A DNA stretch of 64,000 bases, taken from assembly GCA_028277845.1 (NCBI GenBank), contig JANQFL010000011.1:1-64000 (forward strand), written 5' to 3'. Each line of letters opens with the position of its first letter. The first letter of the stretch is position 1. Position numbers and translations under genes: made by a program. The notes beneath the pieces were generated by a model that saw only the letters and a list, made by a program, of their open reading frames with translations, was not told the DNA's origin and did no database searches. Below, in pieces: positions 34,301 through 45,774 of the stretch. The DNA comes from Sneathiellales bacterium. GTDB taxonomy: Bacteria > Pseudomonadota > Alphaproteobacteria > JANQFL01.

Positions 34301-35217
34301 TGGCCGACCTCGGTTTTGCCGCGGCGCCGGGTTTCCCGGTGCACCGTGTACAGACCGGCGCTGACGATCAGCGCGGCACCGATCCAGACGTTGCCGCCGG
34401 GAATGTCGTTCCAGATCCAATACCCGAACACGGCGGCCCACACCAGCGCCGTATACTCGAACGGCGCAATGGTGCCGATCGGCGCCAAAATGATCGCCTT
34501 GGTCAGGAGCACCTGACCGAGCAACGCCAATGCCGCCATGGCCAGGAGCAGGCCCATATCGAACGCGCCCATGTCGACCCAGACAAACGGCAGAAAGCAC
34601 GCCGCAATCAGTCCGACACCCACATTGGGATAAAACACCAGAGCGGTCGTCGTTTCGGTACCCCGCAGATAGCGCGTCGTGATCATCATCAGGGCGTAGA
34701 ACAGGCTGGCCAGCACCGCCAACATGGCGACCGGCTGAAAGCCGTCGCCTGTCGGCTGCACGACCACCAGCATGCCGAAAAACCCGAATACGACCGCCCC
34801 CCAACGATGTATCCCGACATGCTCCTTGAGCAGCAGCACGGACAGTGCCGTCATGAACAAAGGGCTGCCGAAGGCCACGACGGTGGCGTCCGCCAGCGGC
34901 ATGTCCCGAAGCGCCATAAAGAAAAACAACGGCGTGAGGAAAGCCACCGTCGCGCGCAAGGCGTGGGCAATCGGCCGCCTGGTCCTTATGGCCCCCAAAT
35001 CGCCCCGCCAGACGTGCCAGGCCAGCAAAACGGGAACGATGGCCGCGGCGCGCAAGGCCAGCATCTGGGTGACGGGTATGGATCCGACCAGCCACTTTCC
35101 GACCACGTCCATCAACGACAGGGCCGCGAACCCGAGCACCATGAAGACGATGCCCAGAATCGGGTTGTCCTGCACGCCGGTCACGGCGGCATGTTGTTGC
35201 GCGCGTTCACCCGTCAT
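34297..35217 (-). CDS. EamA/RhaT-family DMT exporter
   Basis: A 306-residue drug/metabolite transporter with ten predicted transmembrane segments in two EamA repeats. The first repeat begins at ILGIVFMVLGFAALSLMDVVGK, and the middle of the second is ALAALLGQVLLTKAI-like. Typical cargo is amino acids, nucleosides or drugs; none can be named. ATG 35217 is preferred to an upstream frame start at 35358 that intrudes on the thyX end. It is coupled to the small His-rich protein. Confidence 0.88.
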   Translation of the reverse strand: MTGERAQQHAAVTGVQDNPILGIVFMVLGFAALSLMDVVGKWLVGSIPVTQMLALRAAAIVPVLLAWHVWRGDLGAIRTRRPIAHALRATVAFLTPLFFFMALRDMPLADATVVAFGSPLFMTALSVLLLKEHVGIHRWGAVVFGFFGMLVVVQPTGDGFQPVAMLAVLASLFYALMMITTRYLRGTETTTALVFYPNVGVGLIAACFLPFVWVDMGAFDMGLLLAMAALALLGQVLLTKAIILAPIGTIAPFEYTALVWAAVFGYWIWNDIPGGNVWIGAALIVSAGLYTVHRETRRRGKTEVGQ

Positions 35218-35293
35218 GAGTCCATTCACCAATTGCGATGAAGCACGCCGGGAAACGCCGGCGGCTCGTTCAATCCATGGGACGACGACCGGA

Positions 35294-36235
35294 TTAGCCG
35301 TCGGCTTGCCCGATCGTGGCCAGCAATTCGCGCCATTCACGGGCGGACAGGCCGACATCTTCCTTGGTTACGTCCTGCCCGTCCAGCATGCGTTTCACCG
35401 CTTCAAGGCCCTGACGGGACAAAAACGCGCCGCCGACCCGGTAATCGTCGAACGCCTCGTAGGTCAGCGGAACCCAGCGCTTCAGCGATTCGAGCATGGC
35501 GACACCGTAGGCCCGGATCTCATACTGGGCGTGGTCGTCGACCCGCAGCGACAGGAAATGCATCAGATTGTGCAGGTCGATTTTCCAGTACCACTGCGTA
35601 TAGACGTTGAGGGTCAGGTTCATGCGCGCCAGTTCGCGGGTCAGGCCCGAGCGTTCCGGATCGAGCGGTTGGCCTTGATCGTCCTCGTTGAGCATTTCCT
35701 GATAGTGGTCATAGCAACGCTCGGCGTCCGCCTTGAGGATCCCCAGGACCTTGTCGGCTTCCTCCCCTTCCAGCACATCGCCGCGCCCCTGGCGGTTGAC
35801 CTGGGACTGCACGCCGAGATGCTCGGGCGCCGGCACGTAAAATTCCTTGTCGAGGATGGAGTAGCGCGCCGAGTATTCGTTGACGTTGGCGGTGCGATGG
35901 CGAATCCACTGCCGTGCAACGAAGATCGGCAGCTTGATGTGATACTTGATCTCGCACATCTCGAACGGCGTCGTGTGCCGATGGCGCATGAGATAGCGGA
36001 TCAGACCGCGATCCTCGCTCACCTTCTTGGTGCCGCGGCCGTAGGAAACGCGCGCCGCCTGAACGATGGCGCTGTCGTCGCCCATATAGTCGATCACCCG
36101 GACGAAACCATGGTCCAGGGCCGGAATCGGCTGATAGAGAATCTCCTCCAGTTCCGGCGCAACAACCCGGCGTGTACTGGTTTCGGCCGCACGGGCCTCA
36201 TCGATTTCGGTTTGTTGTTCCGGGCTGATTTGCAT
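35294..36235 (-). CDS. thyX: Flavin-dependent thymidylate synthase ThyX
   Basis: A 313-residue ThyX that makes dTMP from dUMP with FAD, NADPH and methylene-THF. The ThyX motif [13 protein letters not shown] (112-124) is an RHRxxSxN-like variant with Ala in place of the first Ser. No thyA is in the window. The C-terminal half has [23 protein letters not shown] 36235 is used; the upstream 180 bp carry nothing identifiable before the tmRNA promoter. Confidence 0.93.
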   Translation of the reverse strand: MQISPEQQTEIDEARAAETSTRRVVAPELEEILYQPIPALDHGFVRVIDYMGDDSAIVQAARVSYGRGTKKVSEDRGLIRYLMRHRHTTPFEMCEIKYHIKLPIFVARQWIRHRTANVNEYSARYSILDKEFYVPAPEHLGVQSQVNRQGRGDVLEGEEADKVLGILKADAERCYDHYQEMLNEDDQGQPLDPERSGLTRELARMNLTLNVYTQWYWKIDLHNLMHFLSLRVDDHAQYEIRAYGVAMLESLKRWVPLTYEAFDDYRVGGAFLSRQGLEAVKRMLDGQDVTKEDVGLSAREWRELLATIGQADG

Positions 36236-36429
36236 GTGTGTCCGGTTCCCTGTGGCTGGCGGTGATCTCGTGCGGCGGCACTATACCGACATGGGCCGCC
36301 GCCGACCACCGGTCATCGCGCCACACCCGGCAGATCGCAAGGATTCCCAAAATATTGCCGAAAACCCGCAATGATCTAACGTTTTCTAGGCCTTCAATCC
36401 TTAACCATTGATCGCTATATTAGAGGTGT

Positions 36430-36825
36430 CGGGCAACCGACTATGGCGATAAACGCAATTCGGAATAAGCGTAACGGACCCGGGGGCAGTACCCGGCGCC
36501 TCCACCACAAGCACACCGGCGTTTCGACAACGCGGCCAAGATTTCCAGTGTGTTTCTGATGGGGGCGATACAGGATCGACGTGCGTAGTAAAGGGATTGT
36601 TTTCGCCCGGCATGATACCACCGTTATCGGGTCATCTTAATAGTTGCCAACGACAACTATGCTGAGGCTCGCCTCGCTGCCTAAGCAGCGCGGTAACCTC
36701 GTTTAAATTCGCCACGGCTAGCCCCGTGGTGTGGGGCCGCCCGCCGCCTAGCAACAGAAGGCGGGCACCTCTCATTCCGGAATCACCGTAAAGCGCCGCG
36801 AAACGCAACAGGGGTCAAAAACAAC
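36430..36825 (+). ncRNA. ssrA: Circularly permuted two-piece tmRNA
   Basis: The acceptor piece comes first: T-arm CCGGG/CCCGG (36480-36496) with loop GGCAGTA, acceptor strand CGCCTCC (36497-36503) and ACCA to 36507. A spacer (36508-36560) follows, then the coding piece beginning GGGGGCG (36561-36567), which pairs with CGCCTCC through one G-U. P2 strands are seen at 36594-36606 and 36446-36460. The tag frame from 36646 reads ANDNYAEARLAA, stop at 36682. This permuted order is typical of alphaproteobacteria; the precursor is cut in the spacer. A plausible -10 box TATATT lies at 36416-36421 (17 bp from TTCAAT). Outer ends are approximate, as the 3' end after the pseudoknots is not visible. The loop GGCAGTA departs from the usual T-loop. 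Confidence 0.92.
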
Positions 36826-36925
36826 CTCGAAATATCCGCGCATATGATTACACTGTGGCGGCCGGGTGGTTCATGTGTCATACGGGCGCACGGTCCATCT
36901 ATGTGAAACAGGAGAGGCCCCCACC

Positions 36926-37444
36926 GTGTCCCGCGATTACATGAACTATCACGCCATGATGGAAGACGCTCTGCGGTCGGTTATCCGCGACGCGTTGACC
37001 CGCGCGTCCGATGACGGACTGCCTGGAGACCATCATTTTTACATCACGTTCAAGACCGACTATCCCGGCGTGAACATACCGGACAGTTTGCGGGCCCGGT
37101 TTCCGGAAGAAATGACCATCGTTCTGCAGCACCAGTTCTGGGGCCTGGACGTGGGCGAGGAACTGTTCGGCGTCACCTTGAGCTTCTCGGATGTGCAGGA
37201 GCGCCTCGTCGTGCCCTACAGCGCCGTCACGGCTTTTGCCGATCCGAGCGTTCAGTTCGGATTGCAGTTCAGTGCCGATGGCGACACCGACAGCCAAGCG
37301 GTGGGAGCCGAGGGAGATTTGCCGGCGGCACTGCCGGCAGAAGCGACCGACGACCTGCCGTCCGCCGGAAACGAGTCAGGCGAAGAGAAAGCCGACAGCG
37401 ACACCGACAACGTCATTGCCCTTGACGCCTTTCGCAAAAAGTAA
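36926..37444 (+). CDS. sspB: SspB-family ClpXP adaptor
   Basis: A 172-residue SspB protein, alphaproteobacterial type. The folded domain (about 1-115) has HHFYITFKTDYPGVNIPD, FPEEMTIVLQHQFWGLDV and FGVTLSFSDVQERLVVPYSAV. An acidic disordered linker then leads to the C-terminal tail DNVIALDAFRKK, the ClpX-docking element (VIALDAFRK is the family's typical tail). It tethers ssrA-tagged proteins to ClpXP. The start is GTG 36926, 8 nt after GGAGAGG. It lies directly downstream of ssrA on the same strand. Confidence 0.9.
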   Translation: MSRDYMNYHAMMEDALRSVIRDALTRASDDGLPGDHHFYITFKTDYPGVNIPDSLRARFPEEMTIVLQHQFWGLDVGEELFGVTLSFSDVQERLVVPYSAVTAFADPSVQFGLQFSADGDTDSQAVGAEGDLPAALPAEATDDLPSAGNESGEEKADSDTDNVIALDAFRKK

Positions 37445-37536
37445 CAAACGTCCGTCCATAGCCTTTCACGACAACGCGGCGCCGGCTCACGGCCCAACCC
37501 TGACAGCAGGCGCCAACGCCGTCGAGGACCGCGATA

Positions 37537-39147
<1,611 letters not shown>

Positions 39148-39184
39148 CGCTTCGGAAACGCACCGGGTGCGCTAAAGTCTCCTG

Positions 39185-40591
39185 ATGACGACGGAAACGC
39201 GTACCGAAACCGATACGTTCGGCCCCATCGAGGTTCCCGCGGACAAGCTGTGGGGCGCACAAACACAGCGGGCTCTTGACCATTTCCGCATCGGCGACGA
39301 GCGCATGCCGATGGCGGTCATACACGCCCTGGCCGTCATCAAAAAGACGGCCGCCAAGGCCAATTCGGAATTCGCCTTGCTCGATCAGGAGCACGCGGGC
39401 GTCATCGGACAGGCCGCCGACGAGGTCGCGGGTGGCCAATGGGATGCCCACTTCCCCTTGTCCGTGTGGCAAACCGGATCGGGCACCCAAACGAACATGA
39501 ACGTCAACGAGGTGGTCGCCAACCGGGCCAACCAAATTCTCGGCCAGCCGCTGGGTTCGAAGTCCCCGATCCATCCCAACGACCATGTCAATAAAAGCCA
39601 GTCGTCGAACGACAGTTTCCCGTCGGCCATGCATATCGCGGCGGTCGAGGCCATCCACCGCAGGCTGTTTCCCGCGCTCGAGCATTTGCTGGCGATCGTC
39701 GACAAGAAGGCCGCCCTTTGGTCCGGCATCGTCAAAATCGGGCGCACGCATTTGCAGGACGCGACGCCGTTGACCGTCGGGCAGGAGTTCTCGGGATATG
39801 TCGCCCAGGTCGCCAACGGCATCACCCGCCTGCAATCGGTTCTGCCGCGCCTGTACCCCTTGGCCCAGGGCGGCACCGCCGTCGGTACGGGACTGAACAC
39901 GCCGGAGGGGTTTGCCCGGCGGATCGCGGCGTTGATCGCCGAGGAAACCGGCTTGCCCTTCGTGTCGGCGACAAACCCGTTCGAGGCCCAGGCGAGCCAT
40001 GATGCCCTGGTCGAGCTGTCGGGTGTGCTCAACACGATCGCCGTTTCGTTGAACAAGATCGGCAATGACATCCGCTTGCTGGGATCGGGCCCGCGGGCGG
40101 GTTTGAGCGAGTTGCTGCTGCCGGCCAACGAGCCCGGTTCTTCCATCATGCCGGGCAAGGTCAATCCCACCCAGGCCGAGGCCCTGACGCAGGTGTGCGC
40201 GCAGGTGATGGGCAATCATGTCGCCGTGACGGTCGCGGGCGCGGGCGGCCATCTCGAACTGAACGTCTTCAAGCCGGTGATCGCGCGCAACGTTCTGCAA
40301 TCCGTCGCCTTGCTCGCCGATGCCGCCCGCAGCTTCGCCGACCACTGCATCAGCGGGCTCGACGTCAATGTCTCACGCGTTGAACAGTCGGTGCGCGGTT
40401 CGCTGATGCTGGTCACCGCACTGGTGCCCCATATCGGCTACGACGCCGCCGCCAGGATCGCCAAAACCGCCCATGACGAAGGTCTCGACCTGCGTCAGGC
40501 CGCCACCCGGCTCGACATCATATCGGGGGAGGAATTCGATGCATTGATCGATCCCTCCGCCATGACCCGGCCGCAACCGAAGCCGGACTGA
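39185..40591 (+). CDS. fumC: Fumarate hydratase class II
   Basis: A 468-residue FumC, an oxygen-stable tetrameric fumarase without Fe-S. The superfamily signature [11 protein letters not shown] is in the C-terminal half, and the substrate site has [28 protein letters not shown] and [10 protein letters not shown]. It overlaps the next gene by one base. It is the O2-tolerant counterpart of the class I enzyme just upstream. Confidence 0.94.
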   Translation: MTTETRTETDTFGPIEVPADKLWGAQTQRALDHFRIGDERMPMAVIHALAVIKKTAAKANSEFALLDQEHAGVIGQAADEVAGGQWDAHFPLSVWQTGSGTQTNMNVNEVVANRANQILGQPLGSKSPIHPNDHVNKSQSSNDSFPSAMHIAAVEAIHRRLFPALEHLLAIVDKKAALWSGIVKIGRTHLQDATPLTVGQEFSGYVAQVANGITRLQSVLPRLYPLAQGGTAVGTGLNTPEGFARRIAALIAEETGLPFVSATNPFEAQASHDALVELSGVLNTIAVSLNKIGNDIRLLGSGPRAGLSELLLPANEPGSSIMPGKVNPTQAEALTQVCAQVMGNHVAVTVAGAGGHLELNVFKPVIARNVLQSVALLADAARSFADHCISGLDVNVSRVEQSVRGSLMLVTALVPHIGYDAAARIAKTAHDEGLDLRQAATRLDIISGEEFDALIDPSAMTRPQPKPD

Positions 40592-40851
40592 TGGCCGGAG
40601 ACGTCAGGAAACGGTCCGTGCGGATTGCCGGCCACCAGACCAGCATCTCCATCGAGCGGGAATTCTGGGACGTGCTGAAGACCCTGGCGGACCGGCGGGG
40701 TGTCAGCCTGAACCGGCTGATCGAACAAATCGACGCCAAACGCGACGGCAACTTATCCAGCGCCATCCGGGTGTACGTCTTGCAGGCGGTATTGGACGGG
40801 CGGGCCGGCGCCACCGAACCCAACCCGGTGACGCCGTCCCCTACTGCTTGA
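40591..40851 (+). CDS. Ribbon-helix-helix DNA-binding protein (RHH_4)
   Basis: An 86-residue protein with an RHH core: RKRSVRIAGHQTSISIEREFW then LKTLADRRGVSLNRLIEQID (about 7-50). RHH_4 (PF13467) proteins commonly follow fumC in alphaproteobacteria, and their regulon is unknown. ATG 40591 shares its A with the fumC stop. Its end overlaps the convergent AsmA gene by 11 bp. Confidence 0.88.
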   Translation: MAGDVRKRSVRIAGHQTSISIEREFWDVLKTLADRRGVSLNRLIEQIDAKRDGNLSSAIRVYVLQAVLDGRAGATEPNPVTPSPTA

Positions 40852-43800
40852 GGATGCCTTTCAGGCCTTGCCGCAAGATCTGCTGTAGCGGATCGTCGCT
40901 CTGAGCGGGCGCCCGGGGTTGGGGCTGGGTTTGCGGCACGGACGGCTGGGGCTGACCGGAACCGCCCGAAGGCGCGCCGAACACCGGGGCCTGTGCGGGA
41001 GGCGGGGCCGCCGGGGCCGCCGGTGACGGTTGATTTTCGTCTTCGGCGCCCAAAGCCCGGCGGATCAGCGACGTACCGAAACGGCTGATCAGGAACGACT
41101 CGAGCCGCCGGGCGTTGATGGACTTGGCCGGATTGTCCAACGGTCCGCGCAAGACGACGGCAATCGGCGGGGCATTGGTGTGCTCGGTCAGGCTGAATTC
41201 CCCGGCACCGTCAATCAGCCAGCGCGGCAGATCGATTTTTCCCTGCGCCCGGCCGACGGCGGCATCAAGCTGCGCCGTCAGGTCGTCGCTGCGGACCACG
41301 CCCTGGGTGACGGACAGAGTGCCGTCCAGTTGATGCAGCACCGTTTCGCCCCGTGACGTGACGGTTTGCAGCAGGGCAAGAAAATCGGGAAGCTTGCGCA
41401 ATGACTGCAACCGGTCGGACAACTGCCGCATGTCGATCCCGCGGACCACGCCGTCGCGCGCGCTCAGCCTGCCCGCGCCATTCAACGAATTGATGGCGTC
41501 GAACTGGCTGACTCCATGGGTATCGAAACGTCCGTCGAAGCTGAACGTTCCGGTAACCGGGTTGATGCCCGCGGTTTGCATCAACGCCTGCTCCAATTGC
41601 CCGTCTTGCAAGGACACGTCCACCTCGGCGTTGGGTTCGCCGTTGGCATCGAGGCGGACCGTCATGTCGAAGGCGCCGGAAAACAACCGGCCATTGAGTT
41701 TCTCGATGTCGACGATGCCGTTTTCGACCTTGATGGCCAATTTGGGTTCCTCGACGGAATATCCCATGGCCTCGAGCAGCGGCGCCGTCACCGAAATGTC
41801 CGCATCGAAGGACTTGAGAAACGCCAAATCCATCGGCTCCCGCGACCAGCGTTCCTTTGGCTCCGGAGCGCCGCGCCGCGTTTCCGTGCCGGACCGTACC
41901 CGCCCTTTCGGCCCCGTCGTGGGCAAGGGAAGGAAAAGATCGGCAAGGATTTCGTTGGCCTGCAGCCGCGCTTCGATACGTGGCCGCACGCCGGATGTCC
42001 GAACACCGATGGTTCCATCCATTTCGAGCGGACCGACCTTCGCCTTCAACCCATTGACGGAGACGTCACCGTTTTTTCCGCTGTGGTCGGCCTGGACGGA
42101 CAATCCGCCCAAATTGCGTGCCGCCGGCTGGAAATCAACGCCGACTTCACGCACAAACGCCGTAACATCCTCGTGGCTGATGGATGCGGTCCCGCTGTGG
42201 ACGTATCCGCCGTCGGACGTTCGTTGCAGATCTTCCTCGAACCGCAATTGAGCCCCGGCGGCCGTTCCCTCCAGCGTGACCGCCAGTTGCGGCCCTGCGC
42301 CTTTGATCCGTCCGGACAACCGGTAGGGCGTATCGCTGGGAACATTCGTTTCGAACAAGGCAAGCAGTCGGGACAGATCTTCGCCCTCGGCATCGATCGT
42401 TGCGTCCAGGTTCGCCAAGGGGTCGAGCGGAGACAGTCGGCCGACCGTCTTCAAACCAATGGGAGCCGTCTTGAGCGCGATGTCAAATGCGGTATCGGAC
42501 AGCGTACCGTCCAATATAATTTCAGCTTCGGTCGCGCCCAGGGCGGTGGCGGGAAACGGCACCGCCAAATCAATCAACCTGAAAAACTGAGTCAAATCAG
42601 CACTTCTGGCCACGCTGTTGATCTTCGCGGCAGGAATGCCCGCGAAATTGCCGGCCGTCGCCGTTGCACCGACGGAAACGCCCGCCACTTCGCCAAGCGT
42701 CAAATTGCGCACGGTGAGAACGCCGCCGATCAACGACGCATCCAGTTCCGCGTTTTGCGCCGGAACCGACCGATAGGTCAGCGCACCGGCCGACACCTTG
42801 ATATTGGCGTCGAAATCATCGAGGAAGGCGAGATTCCCGAGATCGCCTGCTTCGTTGGAGTCCGCCTGTTTTCCGCCGTCCTTCGCGGCGTCGCCATGTG
42901 ACATCGCGGCATGGCCGAGATAGGCATCGAGATTGATCCGGTCGATTTTGAAGTCGATACCGAACGACGGCCGTGCACGCAGGGCATATGCCAAGCCACC
43001 GCGTATTCGCGAAGAATCGAGACGGAGGTCCAGACCAAAAACCTGTATCAGTGCCGGCGTCGCCCGAACCGTTGCCATCAACTGGAGTTTTCTGATCCGG
43101 TCAGCCGGAATCGCGCCGACGTCCTGGCCCAACCATTGCAGAACGGCGCGCAGATTGTCCGACGACGCTTCGACCCGGCCATCGAACGCCGCCTGACCCG
43201 TTTCGTCGTTGGATACGGCGCCGGATATGGACAAGTCGGACCCGCCGGGTGCCAGCGCAGACAATCTTTTGACCGTCAAGACACCACCACCGGCTTCGAT
43301 CTCCAGCTGCAATTGGCGTACGACGTTATCGCGCCACGAGACCGCTCCCACTTCCAGCGCAAGACTGCCGTCGAGACCATCCGGTGATGTGATCCGCAAC
43401 GCGCCCGTATCCGGGTTCGCCGATGTATCGGCCGGTCCACGTTGCGCCATCTCTTCACTTGATTCGCGTGCTGTTGCAAGCCAGCCATCCAAATCGATTC
43501 GGTTGACCTTCAACGCCGCATCAATCGTGATTGAATCCGCAAACGCCGTACTGACAGCGCCCGTGGCGAGGGTTTCGCCTATTTTCAACGTGATATCGTT
43601 GAAACTGGCGTCATGCGCCGACATCTGTACGACAAACCGGGTCGAAAACGGCTGGTTCAGCAAATCGGGCAGTACCGCCGGCGCACCCGCCATGTGCATG
43701 GCTCCGGATATGGCCTGGCCGAAACTCTTACCCTCGGCTTTCAGGCTGCCTCGCAACTGCGCATTCGCGGTCGGTTCCGAGGCGGATCCGTTGAATTGAA

Positions 43801-44503
43801 TTCGGGATTCACCCTGCGCCAACTTCACATTGGCGGTGATGGGAACCGGCGTTTCGTCCTGCAATTCGCCGACACCGGCATCGAATTCGACGGCAAGCCC
43901 GCCGACCTTACCGGTGCCCGCCAACCGAAACGGCCCATTCAGGCTGCCCGCCGAAATCTCACCGTCAAATTCTTCAACCCGAGTTGCGGTCACGCCATCC
44001 CGTACGAACGAGAACCGTCCGTCGACTACCGCTACGTGGTCGATGCGGATATTGAACGGGCCGGCCGCCCCGCGACCATCGCCGCCATCCATTTCACTTT
44101 TGGATACCGGCTCCCCGACCGCGAACAGCCAGTTTTGCCGGCCGTCCGGCAAGATTTCCAAAACGATATCCGGCTCGATAAATCGGATTTTTTCAACCTG
44201 AATATCGCCACCGATCAGCGGCAAAAGGGCGACTTCGACTTCCAGCGACTTGAGCCGGGCCATTTCTGGGACGGACGCCCCTTCCACGTTACCCAGGGTC
44301 AGTTCGTTCACCGACAAGGCCGGAAACGGCAGTAATTTCAGGTCGATATCGCCGGCGATGCGGAAATCCCGGCCGGTGGCCTGTTTGACCCGGCCCGCAA
44401 TGTCGTCCTTGTATTCGTTGAAATCGACGAACATGGGCGCGGCAAACAATCCGCCAACCAGCAGCACCAGGAGAACGACTATGCCGGCAACGAGTTTGTT
44501 CAA
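40841..44503 (-). CDS. AsmA-family envelope protein
   Basis: A 1220-residue AsmA/YhdP-type protein. One N-terminal membrane segment (LVAGIVVLLVLLVGGL, about 4-20) is followed by VDFNEYKDDIAGRVKQATGRDF, the AsmA opening. A very long periplasmic beta-repeat region follows, with the C-terminal AsmA domain around 960-1100. The last 80 residues are rich in Pro, Ala and Gln (APPPAQAPVFGAPSGGSG). AsmA-like proteins are linked to lipid transport across the periplasm to the outer membrane. It faces DUF4169 and fumC convergently. No partner gene is coupled to it. Confidence 0.9.
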   Translation of the reverse strand: MNKLVAGIVVLLVLLVGGLFAAPMFVDFNEYKDDIAGRVKQATGRDFRIAGDIDLKLLPFPALSVNELTLGNVEGASVPEMARLKSLEVEVALLPLIGGDIQVEKIRFIEPDIVLEILPDGRQNWLFAVGEPVSKSEMDGGDGRGAAGPFNIRIDHVAVVDGRFSFVRDGVTATRVEEFDGEISAGSLNGPFRLAGTGKVGGLAVEFDAGVGELQDETPVPITANVKLAQGESRIQFNGSASEPTANAQLRGSLKAEGKSFGQAISGAMHMAGAPAVLPDLLNQPFSTRFVVQMSAHDASFNDITLKIGETLATGAVSTAFADSITIDAALKVNRIDLDGWLATARESSEEMAQRGPADTSANPDTGALRITSPDGLDGSLALEVGAVSWRDNVVRQLQLEIEAGGGVLTVKRLSALAPGGSDLSISGAVSNDETGQAAFDGRVEASSDNLRAVLQWLGQDVGAIPADRIRKLQLMATVRATPALIQVFGLDLRLDSSRIRGGLAYALRARPSFGIDFKIDRINLDAYLGHAAMSHGDAAKDGGKQADSNEAGDLGNLAFLDDFDANIKVSAGALTYRSVPAQNAELDASLIGGVLTVRNLTLGEVAGVSVGATATAGNFAGIPAAKINSVARSADLTQFFRLIDLAVPFPATALGATEAEIILDGTLSDTAFDIALKTAPIGLKTVGRLSPLDPLANLDATIDAEGEDLSRLLALFETNVPSDTPYRLSGRIKGAGPQLAVTLEGTAAGAQLRFEEDLQRTSDGGYVHSGTASISHEDVTAFVREVGVDFQPAARNLGGLSVQADHSGKNGDVSVNGLKAKVGPLEMDGTIGVRTSGVRPRIEARLQANEILADLFLPLPTTGPKGRVRSGTETRRGAPEPKERWSREPMDLAFLKSFDADISVTAPLLEAMGYSVEEPKLAIKVENGIVDIEKLNGRLFSGAFDMTVRLDANGEPNAEVDVSLQDGQLEQALMQTAGINPVTGTFSFDGRFDTHGVSQFDAINSLNGAGRLSARDGVVRGIDMRQLSDRLQSLRKLPDFLALLQTVTSRGETVLHQLDGTLSVTQGVVRSDDLTAQLDAAVGRAQGKIDLPRWLIDGAGEFSLTEHTNAPPIAVVLRGPLDNPAKSINARRLESFLISRFGTSLIRRALGAEDENQPSPAAPAAPPPAQAPVFGAPSGGSGQPQPSVPQTQPQPRAPAQSDDPLQQILRQGLKGILKQ

Positions 44504-44679
44504 GATGGCCTCAAACGCTTGGATTGGCCGGCGGACGCCGGGTTAAAATCGGTCGATCCCGTGTTCAAAGACTTTCGCCTCAAACCGGGTTTCGTTTAAG
44601 CTAGGCCTGCCTGGGCCACATTGACTGTCCGGTGCGCATTGCGGCGCCGGCCGGTCCCGTAGAGAAGCGAAAACCTGCC

Positions 44680-44889
44680 ATGGGAGATTTAATCAACCTG
44701 ACCCGGTACCGCAAGCAAAGACGCCGTTCGGACAAGGAACGTTCCGCGGCGGAAAACCGGGCGAAATACGGGCGAACGAAATCGGAAAAGCGTTCGACCG
44801 CTCAAATTCGCGCCCTCGAGGAAACCAAACTCGCCGACGCGCGCATGCAAAAGCGTTCGAATTCCGACGATAATCCCGAGGCAGATTGA
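44680..44889 (+). CDS. DUF4169 protein
   Basis: A 69-residue basic protein: MGDLINLTRYRKQRRRSDKE then ENRAKYGRTKSEKR. The DUF4169 family is restricted to alphaproteobacteria and of unknown function, and often lies near fumC and RHH_4 genes, as here. ATG 44680 is chosen; an in-frame extension to 44632 has no family match. About 80% of residues are charged or polar. Confidence 0.82.
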   Translation: MGDLINLTRYRKQRRRSDKERSAAENRAKYGRTKSEKRSTAQIRALEETKLADARMQKRSNSDDNPEAD

Positions 44890-44976
44890 AATCGACGCGG
44901 GTTTAATTGGCGCAAAACAGCGCCCAATAAGCAAAAACACGTACGAACCATTCTAGGAACGGAGTTCCCAATCGCT

Positions 44977-45774
44977 ATGACCGGCAAGGCAGCGCAGACC
45001 ATGGACACAGACGAACAATCAGCCAGCATCCCCGACATTAAAGACATCACCATGGATAGTCCTTGGGATTGGCTGGCGGAAGGTTGGCGCGACCTGCGGC
45101 GAGCGCCTTCGATCAGCCTGACGTATGGCACAGGCTTCGTGATCGCGAGCTGGATATTGGCCTTGTTGCTCTTGGCGGTCGATCTGTGGTTCCTGGTGCT
45201 GCCCATGGCCGCCGGATTCATGCTGCTGGGCCCCTTGTTCGCCGTCGGTCTCTACGACGTCAGCCGCAAGCTGGAAAGGGGCGAAACGCCGACATTGGGC
45301 GCGGCGGTCACCGCCTGGCGCCACGAACCGAGCCAGATGGGCATGATGTGCGTTGCCCTGCTGTTGCTGCACATGATTTGGGTCGAGGTCGCGATCATCA
45401 TTTTCGCCCTGTTTCTCGGAGACGTGACGCCGACAATGGAGCGGCTGATCGGCGATGTGTTCTTCCAAGCGCATAGCGTGCCGTTTTTGATCGTCGGCAC
45501 AGGCGTGGGCGCCATATTCGCCCTGATCGTGTTTTCGATCTGTGCGGTATCCATCCCGATGATCATGGACCGCCACGTCAACGTCATAACGGCGATACTG
45601 ACGAGCTTGCGCGCCGTTCAGGCCAATTGGCGCCCGATGATGCTGTGGGCCGGACTGATCGTCGTCTTCACGGCTGCCGGTATCGCCACCCTGTTCGTTG
45701 GTCTGGCGATCACCCTGCCCCTGATCGGACATGCCACATGGCATGCCTACCGGGCACTCGTGGGGGACAATTAG
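44977..45774 (+). CDS. DUF2189 integral membrane protein
   Basis: A 265-residue membrane protein with six hydrophobic segments. The DUF2189 features are PWDWLAEGWRDLRRAPSISLTYG before the first segment and GPLFAVGLYDVSRKLERGETP after the second. Function is unknown. The N-terminal 35 residues are soluble. Its end overlaps the convergent FAD-linked oxidase gene by 4 bp. Confidence 0.88.
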   Translation: MTGKAAQTMDTDEQSASIPDIKDITMDSPWDWLAEGWRDLRRAPSISLTYGTGFVIASWILALLLLAVDLWFLVLPMAAGFMLLGPLFAVGLYDVSRKLERGETPTLGAAVTAWRHEPSQMGMMCVALLLLHMIWVEVAIIIFALFLGDVTPTMERLIGDVFFQAHSVPFLIVGTGVGAIFALIVFSICAVSIPMIMDRHVNVITAILTSLRAVQANWRPMMLWAGLIVVFTAAGIATLFVGLAITLPLIGHATWHAYRALVGDN

